Positions 1 to 8,621 of a stretch of DNA of 64,000 nt are shown here, one piece after another. The notes beneath the pieces were generated by a model. It saw only the letters and a program-made list of their open reading frames with translations. It made no database searches and was not told the origin of the DNA. Each line of letters begins with the position of its first letter. The stretch's first letter is position 1. The stretch covers positions 62,001 through 126,000 of the forward strand of contig DVKC01000001.1 of the NCBI GenBank assembly GCA_018716295.1, given 5' to 3'. The translations under genes and the position numbers were made by a program. Source of the stretch: Candidatus Avimuribaculum pullicola. Lineage in GTDB: Bacteria > Bacteroidota > Bacteroidia > Bacteroidales > Muribaculaceae.

Positions 1-108
1 GATAACTTTTCTCATTGGTGTGTTTTGATTGTGTAGTTTGCGAAGTCGCTTTTTCTACACGTGGTGTGCGGCTCTTGGCTTTGTTGTGCCAGTGGAGGCT
101 ACCACGTT
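1..108. other. Window-edge intergenic region, no supportable gene
   Basis: I see no convincing gene here. An ATG on the minus strand at 15 opens a frame running left off the window (first residues MRKVI), which could be the first codons of a gene downstream of the glycogen-synthase-like gene. Five codons are too few to support a call. Confidence 0.3.
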
Positions 109-924
109 TTATAAAAGTGACTTGTAGAACTCGGCATAGGCATCGATGTAGTTTTCGCGCTCTTCGTATGGGAGGAATGGCTTGCCCGACTTCTGGGCAT
201 ATTCGACCAGGCTCGGCAACGCATCTTTGCTGTGCTGTATGATGCCGTCGCAATGATCTATGGCCAGACGCATGAGTGCGAGGTAGTCAACCTCTTTTCC
301 TGCAATCTCTTTGAGGTATTCCTCGGGTATTCCGTCCATGACCATTTTTTCGGCAAGCCGCTTGTCAAACGGTGAGCCAAGAGTGTCGCTGTCGTTGTAG
401 AGCGAGAAGACGATTTTCGTGTTCCTGAACACCGGGTCTTCGTTATATATATGTTTAATGTAGATTGGTGTCAATGCAGCAATCCACCCGTGGCAGTGGA
501 TTATGCTTGGGGCCCAGCGCAATTTCTTGACAGTTTCGAGTGTGCCGCGCACGAAGAATATTGAACGCTCGTCGTTGTCTTCGGGCGAAGATGCTGTTTC
601 GAGTTCCTTTACAAGATTGTGCTGGAAATAGTCTTCGTTATAGATGAAGTAAACTTGCATTCTCGACGGGAGCATCGTGGCCACCTTTATGATGAGCGGG
701 TGGTCGGTGTCGTCGATAATCAAGTTCATACCCGACAGGCGTATCACCTCATGGAGCTGGTTGCGACGTTCGTTTATGCTTCCATACTTGGGCATAAACG
801 ACCTTACCTCAAACCCTTTTTCCTGGATGCCTTGCGGCAGTTCATGACCCACTGTTGCGATTTCGGACTGTGGCAGGTATGGTTCGATTTCCTGAGAGAT
901 GAATAACACTTTGCTTGTGTCCAT
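109..924 (-). CDS. Short glycogen/starch-synthase-like protein (GT5 N-terminal domain only)
   Basis: Encodes 271 aa resembling the N-terminal Rossmann-like half of GT5 glycogen/starch synthases. It opens with VLFISQEIEPYLPQSEIA (the place where GlgA has its KVGG-type nucleotide-sugar loop), continues with a GLRSFMPKYG-like segment (VRSFMPKYGSINERRNQ) and has the IIHCHGWIAAL segment of the family. Full GlgA enzymes are about 480-550 aa, so the C-terminal GT-B domain is absent. The family is widespread in Bacteroidales at this size and is annotated as glycogen synthase, but catalysis by half an enzyme is doubtful. I chose ATG 924 over the upstream in-frame start at 978 because AGGAGA lies just upstream of it. 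A TACCTTTG -7-type box lies upstream at 1005-1012 (minus). Family assignment fairly sure, function uncertain. Confidence 0.75.
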   Translation of the reverse strand: MDTSKVLFISQEIEPYLPQSEIATVGHELPQGIQEKGFEVRSFMPKYGSINERRNQLHEVIRLSGMNLIIDDTDHPLIIKVATMLPSRMQVYFIYNEDYFQHNLVKELETASSPEDNDERSIFFVRGTLETVKKLRWAPSIIHCHGWIAALTPIYIKHIYNEDPVFRNTKIVFSLYNDSDTLGSPFDKRLAEKMVMDGIPEEYLKEIAGKEVDYLALMRLAIDHCDGIIQHSKDALPSLVEYAQKSGKPFLPYEERENYIDAYAEFYKSLL

Positions 925-1146
925 AACGAGATTCTCCTGTGTTTTAAATTGTGTTAGGTTTTGGTTCCCGCGCCGCATTTCGGCACACGGGGGCTATTTA
1001 ACTGCAAAGGTAGTCATTTTCTTTGGAATTATAATGCCGTGTGTGGCACTTTACGATATTTTAAATTAAGAAGCTGCTTGAATTTCCCGACATTTCAAGT
1101 TTTGTCAAGGTATTTTTTCGGTTTTTCCCCCGTCCAGGTGGTATTG

Positions 1147-2223
1147 TTATGGCAATTCTTCCACTTCGGGGCTGTTGTGCTGCTTTAGCAGCGAGCGGGT
1201 GCGGGCGACAAATTGCGTGAAAGCTGCCCGCTGGTCGGCGCGCACACTGTCGGGCATGCTGGCTGGAATGAGCATGTAATTGTCGGTTGCGTGGCTTTTC
1301 TGTGGTTTCTGGCAGAATAGGAGCTTGTAGCCCATTTCGATGCCGCATAGGCTGTCGCCGCGGAATTTTATTTTTACACGGGCCAGTGCGCCTCCACGGC
1401 TGTCGATATCGTTTTGGTTGGAGATGAAATTGCCCAATGAGTATATGATGGCAACTTCCTTCCCGTGTTTGTGGCTATATCGCATCTCGAATGGCTGCAC
1501 CACGTGTGGGTGGCTGCCTACAATCAAGTCAACGCCTTCATCAATAAGGAAGTCGGTAAGCGAGGCTTGCTCGCTGTCGGGTGTACGGCGGTATTCGGTT
1601 CCCCAGTGCATACACACGCATATCACTTGCGCACCCATGTCGCGTGCGGCGGCTATGTCGGCACTGATGGCGTTTCGGTCGATGAGGTCTATCACTATCC
1701 CGTCGCGCATAGGCATTCCATTGGTGCCGTAGGTGTAATTCAATATTGCTATGCGCTTGCCTTTGACGTTTGCTATGTATGGCATTACCGAGTCGCGTTG
1801 GGCTGACGAAGAGTAAGTGCCGATGCTGGGAATACCCATTTGGCGCAACACTTGCACAGTGCGTTTCACGCCACGGCTGCCACGGTCGAGGCTGTGGTTG
1901 TTGGCGGTGAGCAACAGGTCGAAACCCGAGTCGCCCAGATGCTTGGCAAACTCGTCGGGGCCGCTGAACACTGGGTAGCCAGCGTATGGCTTGCCGGCAA
2001 GTGGCACTTCGAGGTTGGCCACGGCATAGTCGGCAAGTGCTATGTCGTCGGCAATCAACGAGAAGCATTTGGAGTAGTCCATTGAGCCATCGGGGCGTGA
2101 CGCAGCAATTATTTGTGGGCGGTGCTGCATGGCATCGCCCACAAATACCATTTCTACTTCTTCGTCGGCTATGCCGGCAAGTTGCAGGAATGAAAATAAC
2201 AATATCGAAAGCAATTGAGGCAT
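1147..2223 (-). CDS. CapA-family (PGA_cap) metallophosphatase-like protein, secreted
   Basis: 358 aa with an N-terminal signal peptide (MPQLLSILLFSFLQLAGIA) followed by the PGA_cap/CapA fold. Visible family motifs are MVFVGDAMQHRPQ (metal-binding start), DYAVANLEVPL, LLLTANNHSLDRG and VGSHPHVVQPFE, spread over residues 25-245. The family belongs to the calcineurin-like phosphoesterases and is named for poly-gamma-glutamate capsule export, but most members outside Bacillus have no known substrate. No other cap genes are present, so a capsule role is not supported. It follows the lipoprotein gene at 2250 by 26 bp and is probably the last gene of the operon starting with the TonB receptor. The C-terminal 80 residues after the phosphatase core are unassigned. 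Confidence 0.85.
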   Translation of the reverse strand: MPQLLSILLFSFLQLAGIADEEVEMVFVGDAMQHRPQIIAASRPDGSMDYSKCFSLIADDIALADYAVANLEVPLAGKPYAGYPVFSGPDEFAKHLGDSGFDLLLTANNHSLDRGSRGVKRTVQVLRQMGIPSIGTYSSSAQRDSVMPYIANVKGKRIAILNYTYGTNGMPMRDGIVIDLIDRNAISADIAAARDMGAQVICVCMHWGTEYRRTPDSEQASLTDFLIDEGVDLIVGSHPHVVQPFEMRYSHKHGKEVAIIYSLGNFISNQNDIDSRGGALARVKIKFRGDSLCGIEMGYKLLFCQKPQKSHATDNYMLIPASMPDSVRADQRAAFTQFVARTRSLLKQHNSPEVEELP

Positions 2224-2249
2224 AGCGTTGATGCCGCGTGTTGCGGTTC

Positions 2250-3107
2250 TTATTTGTCGCTGGTGATGTACATGTCGGCGTTGATGCGGACGTTCATCTC
2301 CATGCAGCTGAACGTGGCCCTGAGGTTTTCATAGCTGAAGAACGATGTGGCACTGAACGCCGGGTTGAGCGAGCCAGTGAAATTGGTCACCTTGTATGAC
2401 GGGTAGGGCGTGTTGCTGATTTTGGGGATTATTTCATCTGCTGTGAGCATTATGGCATCGCCAGAGGGAGATGGTGCCACCTCGATGCTGGGGAATGTCA
2501 TGGATTCCATCACAGGCATTTCGCTCACGAAGCGAATGTTGTAGAGCGTCATGTCAACCAGTGCCGAGTCGGCGTTGATGCGGTACTTCAAGTTCACATA
2601 GCTCTCGCCGTACTCGTATGATGCGCCATCGGCGGCTGCGGTCACGATGTCGGTGAAGTAGTAGGTCGAACTTTCGGGGATAGCCAGTATGCTGGTGTTG
2701 CCGTTGATGGTATAGCGCAGGTCGAGCGTCGGGCCGGCATATTGTCCGTAAAGGTTGGTGATGTGCAGGTCGGTGATTGCTTCGCCAGTGGCTGTTGTCG
2801 GTGTGATGTCGGTGGCACGGAATGTGTAGCCGAGGTCTTCGGAATAAGTCATCGGCACATCTTCAAGCACGAAAGCTGCGCCATAGCTGTCCTCGTCGTA
2901 TATCGTTATGTCGATTATTCCGTCAGTGTAGTTGATATTGTAGCGATAGTTGGCTGTGGTGAGTTCTGTGCCGTTGGCATCTTTCCGCAGTTGCACCATT
3001 GTTGCGGTGATTTGTGCAGTCTGTTCGTTGTTCCCGTCACCAAGGCACGAAGTAAACACTGTAGTTGTCATTGCTGCAAACAGCAGTGGTAAGATACACT
3101 TTTTCAT
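2250..3107 (-). CDS. Putative lipoprotein, internally duplicated beta domain, function unknown
   Basis: 285 aa with a lipoprotein signal (MKKCILPLLFAAMTTTVFTSC; lipobox FTSC, Cys20). I do not recognise the family. The body is rich in Thr, Tyr and Ile with predicted beta character. The segment near residues 53-70 (YRYNINYTDGIIDITIYD) resembles one near 172-190 (LKYRINADSALVDMTLYN), suggesting two copies of one beta domain. It lies 35 bp downstream of the TonB-dependent receptor and 26 bp upstream of the CapA-like gene on the same strand, so it may be the surface partner of that receptor, much as SusD-like or siderophore-binding lipoproteins partner theirs. No SusD-type helical repeats are seen. 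Confidence 0.7.
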   Translation of the reverse strand: MKKCILPLLFAAMTTTVFTSCLGDGNNEQTAQITATMVQLRKDANGTELTTANYRYNINYTDGIIDITIYDEDSYGAAFVLEDVPMTYSEDLGYTFRATDITPTTATGEAITDLHITNLYGQYAGPTLDLRYTINGNTSILAIPESSTYYFTDIVTAAADGASYEYGESYVNLKYRINADSALVDMTLYNIRFVSEMPVMESMTFPSIEVAPSPSGDAIMLTADEIIPKISNTPYPSYKVTNFTGSLNPAFSATSFFSYENLRATFSCMEMNVRINADMYITSDK

Positions 3108-3142
3108 TTTTTTAAAAGAAGTTGGGTGTTTATGTTTATAGT

Positions 3143-5404
3143 TTATATGTTTATCCGCAACGTTGCACCGATGGTCAGGGGTTTCCCATGCTGGAAAAAA
3201 GTGTTGCCTATCGACACAAAGTAGAACGTGTTGTAGTCGGTGTCGCTCAGGTTTTCACCCCACAATTCTACCGAATAGTGTTTCCCCGTTAATGTTATTG
3301 AAGCCCCAGGCAAGCAGTAGAGGGGCTGTTTCTCATCGTTGGTTTCGTTCCAGTAGATGTCGCCCACGGCACGGGCATGTGCATCAAAAGTGATGCCGTT
3401 TATCCAAGCGTGGTTGATTGGCAATGTGTAAATTGCCCCTGCAAAGATAGTGTTTTTAGGTGCATAAGGTATAAATTTGCCCGAATAATTTTCCTTGCCG
3501 TTGTCAAATTCTATAAATCGGGCGTCGGTGAAGCCGTAACTCAGCGACACTGTAAGCCGCTCGACGGGGCGAGCCTTGATAGCTACTTCCACGCCGTAGC
3601 TGCGCGACTTGCCGGCATTGGTCATAATGCGACCAGTGGTGTTGCCATCGGGAAACACCGTGAGTTGCTGGTCGGTAGTGTGGATATAGAATGCTGTAAC
3701 GTCGGTGCGTATGCGGCCGCCGAAGCATTCGCTATGTACGCCAGTTTCAATAGTCCAGTTGGTTTCGGGCTTGTAGGATATAATTTCCTCGACTTTGTAT
3801 AATGAGCCGAAGCCCATGTAACCCATAAGTCGCTGTTGCAGCACGTCGCTGAACATTTGCGTGTTGAAGCCTCCGGCCTTGTATCCCTTGGCCACCGAAG
3901 CAAACACCGAGATGGGTTGGGGTGTGCGGAAATGGTATGTGGCCGACACCTTTGGCAACAGTTGCAAGAAAGTTTGTGTCTGTCCGCCAGGGTCGTTGAT
4001 GTTGACATCATCGTGGCGGTAAAGTTCGCCTGTGGCGGCATTGTAGGTGTCATATCCAGTGTCGCACTGGCTCAGGTAGCCGAGGTGGTTGTATTCAAAG
4101 TCGAGCCGTAAGGCCGCCGATAAGGCAAAGTCGCCTATTTTGTAGGTCGATTGGTGGTATAGCGCAAGCCCGAAGTTGTGGGTCTTGAAATTGCTGTTGA
4201 GCACGAATTGCCTCGATTCCCAGCTGATGGGGTAATCGGGATTGTACTTGTTGCGGTAATATTCGATAAGGTTGGCTATGCCATCGTCCTTGAATGTCAC
4301 TGGCGCGTCCATCAATGTGCGTTTGTAAAAACCGAAGAAGCCCGAAAGCCATGAGTAAGCCTTGCCGTTGTCTGTGGGCGACTTCAGCACGATGTCGTGT
4401 GTGAGCGTGTGCTCGCGGCGAGCCTGCGTCAGTGTGAAATATGAAGCTGGCAGGAAATCCTGGTCGAGCGTCATGTTGTCGTCGAGATATTGGTAGGCTG
4501 TGATGCTCGTCAGCGTGTAGGACGGGCGTTTAAGTTCTACGGTGATGCCGTCGCTGATGTTGGTGCGGCGGTAGAAACATGTGTCGTTGTAGCATATTTC
4601 GCCATTGGTTGCCGATTCGTAGGGGTAGCCGCCTTGCCGTGAGATGGAGAACGACAGCACGTTGTCGATGCGCAGGTCTTCATTTGCCCGCCATTGCATT
4701 TTTGCACGGCCCTCGCCTTGCCGTTCCCAATCAAGGTCGCAGTTGTTGTAGTTGTTGTTGAAGAACCCGTCGGTCGATGTGTATTGCGCTGCCACCGATA
4801 CGCCGAAGCGTTCGGTGGGCTGTTGGTAGGTCGATAAGCCTATTTTGTAGGTGTTGCCGCTTGAGTATGATAACATTGCGCGTGAGCCATGATAAGAGAA
4901 TGGCGACAAGGTGGTGACGTTGATGACTCCTGCCATGGTGTTGCGCCCGAATAGTGCGCTTTGCGGGCCGCGCAGCACCTCGATGCGCTCGATGTCGAGC
5001 AAGTCGAGGTCATAATTTTCCTTGGTTAGCAGCGGCACGTTGTCAATGTTCATGCCCACCACGGGCTGGTCGATGCGTGTGCCTTGTCCGCGCATGTATA
5101 TCGAAGAGGTCATGCGCGATCCGTAGTCGGGGATATACAAGTTCGGCACCATCGTGCTTGCGTCCTTGAACGAGAATATGCGCATTCGTTCGATATCGCG
5201 TTTTCCGATAGTCGTAGTCGAAATGTCTTTGTTGGCAACCTCGTCGCCATATTTGATGGCGGTCACCGATAATTCGCCGAGTGTTACCACCGAGTCGGCG
5301 GCCCAGTCATCGGGTAGTGGGTCGGGCAGCGCGTTTGGAAAAGCTGCCTGTGGAGCTATAGCTATCGCGGCTGCGCATATTGCTGTTGCAAATACAATTT
5401 TCAT
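3143..5404 (-). CDS. TonB-dependent outer-membrane receptor
   Basis: 753 aa with signal peptide (MKIVFATAICAAAIAIAPQAAFP). The plug domain (residues ~50-165) contains the diagnostic IERIEVLRGPQSALFGRNT; a 22-strand-type barrel follows, rich in aromatic residues, ending LTIGATLRINI. The N-terminal CarboxypepD_reg extension typical of SusC glycan importers is absent, so a siderophore/cobalamin/metal-type receptor is more likely than a starch-type one. The TonB-box region is probably around residues 40-55 (VTLGELSVTAIKYGDE). It heads an apparent operon with the lipoprotein at 2250 and the CapA-like phosphatase at 1147. No Fur-type site or FecIR-like regulator is recognisable nearby. The substrate cannot be told from sequence. 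Confidence 0.9.
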   Translation of the reverse strand: MKIVFATAICAAAIAIAPQAAFPNALPDPLPDDWAADSVVTLGELSVTAIKYGDEVANKDISTTTIGKRDIERMRIFSFKDASTMVPNLYIPDYGSRMTSSIYMRGQGTRIDQPVVGMNIDNVPLLTKENYDLDLLDIERIEVLRGPQSALFGRNTMAGVINVTTLSPFSYHGSRAMLSYSSGNTYKIGLSTYQQPTERFGVSVAAQYTSTDGFFNNNYNNCDLDWERQGEGRAKMQWRANEDLRIDNVLSFSISRQGGYPYESATNGEICYNDTCFYRRTNISDGITVELKRPSYTLTSITAYQYLDDNMTLDQDFLPASYFTLTQARREHTLTHDIVLKSPTDNGKAYSWLSGFFGFYKRTLMDAPVTFKDDGIANLIEYYRNKYNPDYPISWESRQFVLNSNFKTHNFGLALYHQSTYKIGDFALSAALRLDFEYNHLGYLSQCDTGYDTYNAATGELYRHDDVNINDPGGQTQTFLQLLPKVSATYHFRTPQPISVFASVAKGYKAGGFNTQMFSDVLQQRLMGYMGFGSLYKVEEIISYKPETNWTIETGVHSECFGGRIRTDVTAFYIHTTDQQLTVFPDGNTTGRIMTNAGKSRSYGVEVAIKARPVERLTVSLSYGFTDARFIEFDNGKENYSGKFIPYAPKNTIFAGAIYTLPINHAWINGITFDAHARAVGDIYWNETNDEKQPLYCLPGASITLTGKHYSVELWGENLSDTDYNTFYFVSIGNTFFQHGKPLTIGATLRINI

Positions 5405-5489
5405 GCCGCAAAATTACCACCAAAAAACTGTTCAGGCAATCACCATTTTTAGTGAAAAAATGCCCCGCCGTGGTGAAAACCGTTTAGCA

Positions 5490-7331
5490 TTACGTATATT
5501 CGTTAAAAGGTGCTCTTAGTATGGTGTGAAGGCTGTGGGTCTGTTCCCAAGATTTTGTAGGGTCTTTGATTGTCACGTTAATCATTGATGAAGCTTCAAT
5601 TTCGATTGTAATCTTTAATGTATCTGATGTTATGTGGAAAAGAGTGCTTTCTATTCCAAGTCCAACAATAATTGGAGGGCTAAGTGGTATTGGAATGTCG
5701 TCAATTAGAATATAGGCTTTTCCAGGCTTTAGTCTTATATTTGTGATTGTCATAGTAGGGGTCGTGGTCCCCGGGGCGATTAAGCTATATGCGGTTGCTC
5801 CTCCATAATTGGGGTCACAGGTAAGACCTACCCAGAATGGGAAGGATGCCATAAATAGTGGAGCATTAGTGGGCTGTTGCAAAATCACTTTGGAATACGT
5901 CACGGTTGCGTTGTAATGTGCTTGCAATGCCATGTTTTTTGTCACGTGAATAGGTTGCATGGTATTGAACTGGTGGCTATTTTGGTCACAAATCTCAAAT
6001 ACGCCATCTTCGTTTATGAGTCCACAACCCATGCCTTGGTATTCAATGGAATGAATGCCAAGTATATTGTGGTATAACCCGTAGGCAATGAACTGGGGTT
6101 CGTGGTACAATCTGAAATTATTCCCAAAAAGGAATTGGAGATCCAGCTCGGTTAATATGTTGATATAATCCTGTGGTGTCCGGTATGTTATGAAAACAGC
6201 TCTGTCCTTGAGCAATTTCACGTTGTCCCAAATAAGCTTGAATGGTGACGAACCAGTGTTGAATATGAATTTGTCGAAATCATAGTTGGGCACAACGCCG
6301 TTGGGGATACGATATACATTGCCCTGGTAGTAGGCGATAAATGAATTGTCATTCAATATCGAAAAAATTGCTATGCCGTCTGTCGGCGTGATGACGGTAT
6401 CTTTGCCATCATCTTCTGGAGCATCGTGCTGCTTGATGGCATTCAGGAGTTCACGTGTGTTTTGGTAGCGTTTGGTGCGGTATGGGTTCATTGCCTTTGT
6501 CAATATTCCGATGGCGTGGTTTGAGATATTGGCATTGTGCAAGACATCTTGTGGCAGTCCATCAAGAACTTCCGATGCTCTGGGAGGCCTTGAGCCACAT
6601 AGCATTTTGTAGAGTGTGGCACCAAGGGCATAGATGTCGAGTGTTGCAGGGAATGTGCCGCTTGGCACATAATTCCCTTGTTCTACAGGTGCATATCCGG
6701 GAGTGCCAAGCCCTATCGATGTCGAACTTTCAGGTTCGCCATTTGTCGTGAACTGTTTTGAGAGGCCGAAGTCGATTAATTTTATGTGTTTCTCATTGTC
6801 GAGCATTATATTGGCTGGCTTGATGTCCAAGTGTAGCATTTTTTGCTCATGCATATAGCCGACGGCTTGTACGATGTCGGTGAAAATCACGAACGCCTCG
6901 CTTTCGGGCAATCGGCCTCTTGACGCGATGTAATGGTCGAGCGTCTGCCCGTCAACATATTCCATTACATAATATGTGGTGTTGTTTTGGTCAAAGACTT
7001 CGAGTACCTTTGCGATTTTGTCGCAGCGCATTTTTGATAGATTGTATGCTTCTTTTCTGAAACGCTCACGATATTTCTGGCAAATTTCGTTTTGAGTCAT
7101 CTCGACATGTGTCCCATCGCTATGCCTGGTGTTTATTCCATTCATGAAAAATTCTTTGATAGCGACTTTTATTCGGGAGTCGATGCATCCAAGTTGTCCG
7201 CGTATCGAGATTGAAGCCATGTATGTTATGCCGAAAGATCCTTGCCCAAGCTGGCGTTCGATTACATATTCGTAATTTGTGCCATGCAGTATCGAATGTT
7301 GGGCCAGTGCTTCGTTGGTGTCAGTTTTCAT
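5490..7331 (-). CDS. Eukaryotic-like Ser/Thr protein kinase with novel C-terminal domain
   Basis: 613 aa. The kinase domain (residues ~20-300) looks active: Gly loop GQGSFG (29-34), Lys59 in VAIKE, catalytic loop HLDIKPAN (Asp169, Lys171), DFG at 187-189 and GTPGYAPVEQ in the activation/APE segment. The HRD Arg is replaced by Leu, as in many bacterial kinases of this group. The remaining ~300 residues have no membrane segment, PASTA repeat or domain I recognise; the stretch at ~310-450 looks like a mixed alpha/beta fold and ~480-590 like a PEGA- or Ig-type beta domain. Parts of the gene are clearly AT-richer than its neighbours (about 28% GC in 5581-5640), which suggests transfer. Monocistronic; divergent from the chromate transporter genes. 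No partner phosphatase nearby. Confidence 0.88.
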   Translation of the reverse strand: MKTDTNEALAQHSILHGTNYEYVIERQLGQGSFGITYMASISIRGQLGCIDSRIKVAIKEFFMNGINTRHSDGTHVEMTQNEICQKYRERFRKEAYNLSKMRCDKIAKVLEVFDQNNTTYYVMEYVDGQTLDHYIASRGRLPESEAFVIFTDIVQAVGYMHEQKMLHLDIKPANIMLDNEKHIKLIDFGLSKQFTTNGEPESSTSIGLGTPGYAPVEQGNYVPSGTFPATLDIYALGATLYKMLCGSRPPRASEVLDGLPQDVLHNANISNHAIGILTKAMNPYRTKRYQNTRELLNAIKQHDAPEDDGKDTVITPTDGIAIFSILNDNSFIAYYQGNVYRIPNGVVPNYDFDKFIFNTGSSPFKLIWDNVKLLKDRAVFITYRTPQDYINILTELDLQFLFGNNFRLYHEPQFIAYGLYHNILGIHSIEYQGMGCGLINEDGVFEICDQNSHQFNTMQPIHVTKNMALQAHYNATVTYSKVILQQPTNAPLFMASFPFWVGLTCDPNYGGATAYSLIAPGTTTPTMTITNIRLKPGKAYILIDDIPIPLSPPIIVGLGIESTLFHITSDTLKITIEIEASSMINVTIKDPTKSWEQTHSLHTILRAPFNEYT

Positions 7332-7357
7332 TGGGGGGGTAATTTTAAGCGTATATG

Positions 7358-7390
7358 CAAATATAACGATAATATTCGGTATAACGCAAG
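7358..7390 (-). promoter_or_regulatory. Promoter of the Ser/Thr kinase gene
   Basis: On the minus strand TATATTTG (7365-7358) matches the Bacteroidetes -7 box, with CTTG (7390-7387) 21 nt upstream as a near-match to the -33 box. A separate TAATTTTG on the plus strand at 7446-7453 may serve the divergent chromate-transporter operon. Confidence 0.5.
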
Positions 7391-7479
7391 GTGTACCAAG
7401 ATGCTTTTGGGGTGATTTATGTGTGGTACATTCAAAAGTGTTTCTTAATTTTGCAGCCGAGGAGAAATTTAGGTTTTTT

Positions 7480-8070
7480 ATGCAGAATATTTATTTACAA
7501 TTGTTCCTTACATTTTTCAAAATAGGGGCGTTTACTTTTGGCGGCGGCTGGGCCATGATTGCCCTTATACAGAAAGAGGTGGTTGACAAGTATGGGTGGG
7601 TAAACAAGGAGGATTTTGTCGATATGCTTGCCGTGGCGCAATCGATGCCAGGCATTCTTGCGGTGAACTTTTCGGTAGCGATAGGCGACCGCTTGCGCGG
7701 CTTCAAGGGAAGCCTTGTGGCGGCACTGGGTACGATATTGCCGTCGTTCATTATCATATTGGCTATTGCCATGTTCCTGACACCCGATACTATCAAGAAC
7801 AATGAAACACTCAATAGCATCTTCAAGGGAATACGCCCGGCAGTGGTGGCATTGATTGTTGCCCCTGTGCTTACTACGGCTAAGACTGCTAAAATAAATG
7901 CCAAAACGGCTATTATCCCTATTGCCGTGGCTTTGCTCATTTTCTCGGGATTGCCATTTGTATCCAACCCAGTGTTGTATATAATACTCGGTGGTGTGGG
8001 CGGTTATGTTTACCACACATGGCGATTGTCGCGTGAAAAGAATGATACAAGAAAGGAGGGGCAGCAATGA
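7480..8070 (+). CDS. Chromate transporter family protein, half-size ChrA (first subunit)
   Basis: 196 aa, a single six-helix CHR domain. It starts LFLTFFKIGAFTFGGGWAM, the conserved N-terminal FxGGG motif of the CHR superfamily, and contains VAQSMPGILAVN and GIRPAVVALI. Half-size CHR proteins normally occur as adjacent pairs that form one antiparallel transporter, as here with the next gene. The physiological substrate in gut anaerobes is unproven; chromate efflux is the family precedent. I chose ATG 7480 over the longer frame from 7279, because the upstream 67 residues would overlap the divergent kinase gene and carry no CHR homology; GAGGAGA lies at about 7459-7465. Overlaps the next gene by ATGA. 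Confidence 0.88.
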   Translation: MQNIYLQLFLTFFKIGAFTFGGGWAMIALIQKEVVDKYGWVNKEDFVDMLAVAQSMPGILAVNFSVAIGDRLRGFKGSLVAALGTILPSFIIILAIAMFLTPDTIKNNETLNSIFKGIRPAVVALIVAPVLTTAKTAKINAKTAIIPIAVALLIFSGLPFVSNPVLYIILGGVGGYVYHTWRLSREKNDTRKEGQQ

Positions 8071-8612
8071 ATATATACTTGAAACTCATACTCACATATT
8101 TGAAGTTAGGGCTGTTCGGCTTCGGTGGCGGATACGCCATGCTGTCGCTTATACAGCAGGAGGTGGTGCAACGCCATGGGTGGATTTCGTTCACTGAATT
8201 TACCGATATTGTAGCTATCTCGCAGATGACCCCAGGCCCGATAGGTATCAACAGTGCCACATACATAGGCTACACGGTTACAGGAGGCACGGTGATTGGT
8301 GCTATTGCCGCCACAGTAGCTGTCGTGGTTCCACCGTATATACTCATGCTGTATGCCAGCCACTTTGTGCATAAGCGTCGTGAAAGTCCCATTATCAAAG
8401 GGGTGTTCATGGGGTTGAGGCCTGTCATGGTGGGCTTGATAGCTTCGGCGGCTCTGTTGTTGATGAACAGCGACAACTTTGGCAGCGAGATGAGCGAGTG
8501 TATCAAGAGTATCTTGATATGTGTCATCACATTCTTTTTTGCCTATTTTACCAAGGTTCATCCGATTTTGCTGATAATCGTGGCTGGATTTATTGGTTAT
8601 TTTATATTCTAA
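8067..8612 (+). CDS. Chromate transporter family protein, half-size ChrA (second subunit)
   Basis: 181 aa, paralogous to the preceding protein and translationally coupled to it through an ATGA overlap. It has the same opening motif (LTYLKLGLFGFGGGYAML), then ISQMTPGPIGIN, GLRPVMVGLI and a hydrophobic C-terminus (PILLIIVAGFIGYFIF). The two half-transporters probably assemble into one inner-membrane anion exporter or proton-coupled transporter of the CHR superfamily. folC starts 9 bp after the stop, so all three genes likely share a transcript although no functional link is known. Confidence 0.88.
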   Translation: MNIYLKLILTYLKLGLFGFGGGYAMLSLIQQEVVQRHGWISFTEFTDIVAISQMTPGPIGINSATYIGYTVTGGTVIGAIAATVAVVVPPYILMLYASHFVHKRRESPIIKGVFMGLRPVMVGLIASAALLLMNSDNFGSEMSECIKSILICVITFFFAYFTKVHPILLIIVAGFIGYFIF

Positions 8613-8621
8613 TTGATTGCA

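Noticed and set aside
7279-7479. N-terminal 67-residue extension of the first chromate-transporter subunit
   Set aside because: It would start inside the divergent kinase gene; the CHR domain begins right after ATG 7480, which has a ribosome binding site.
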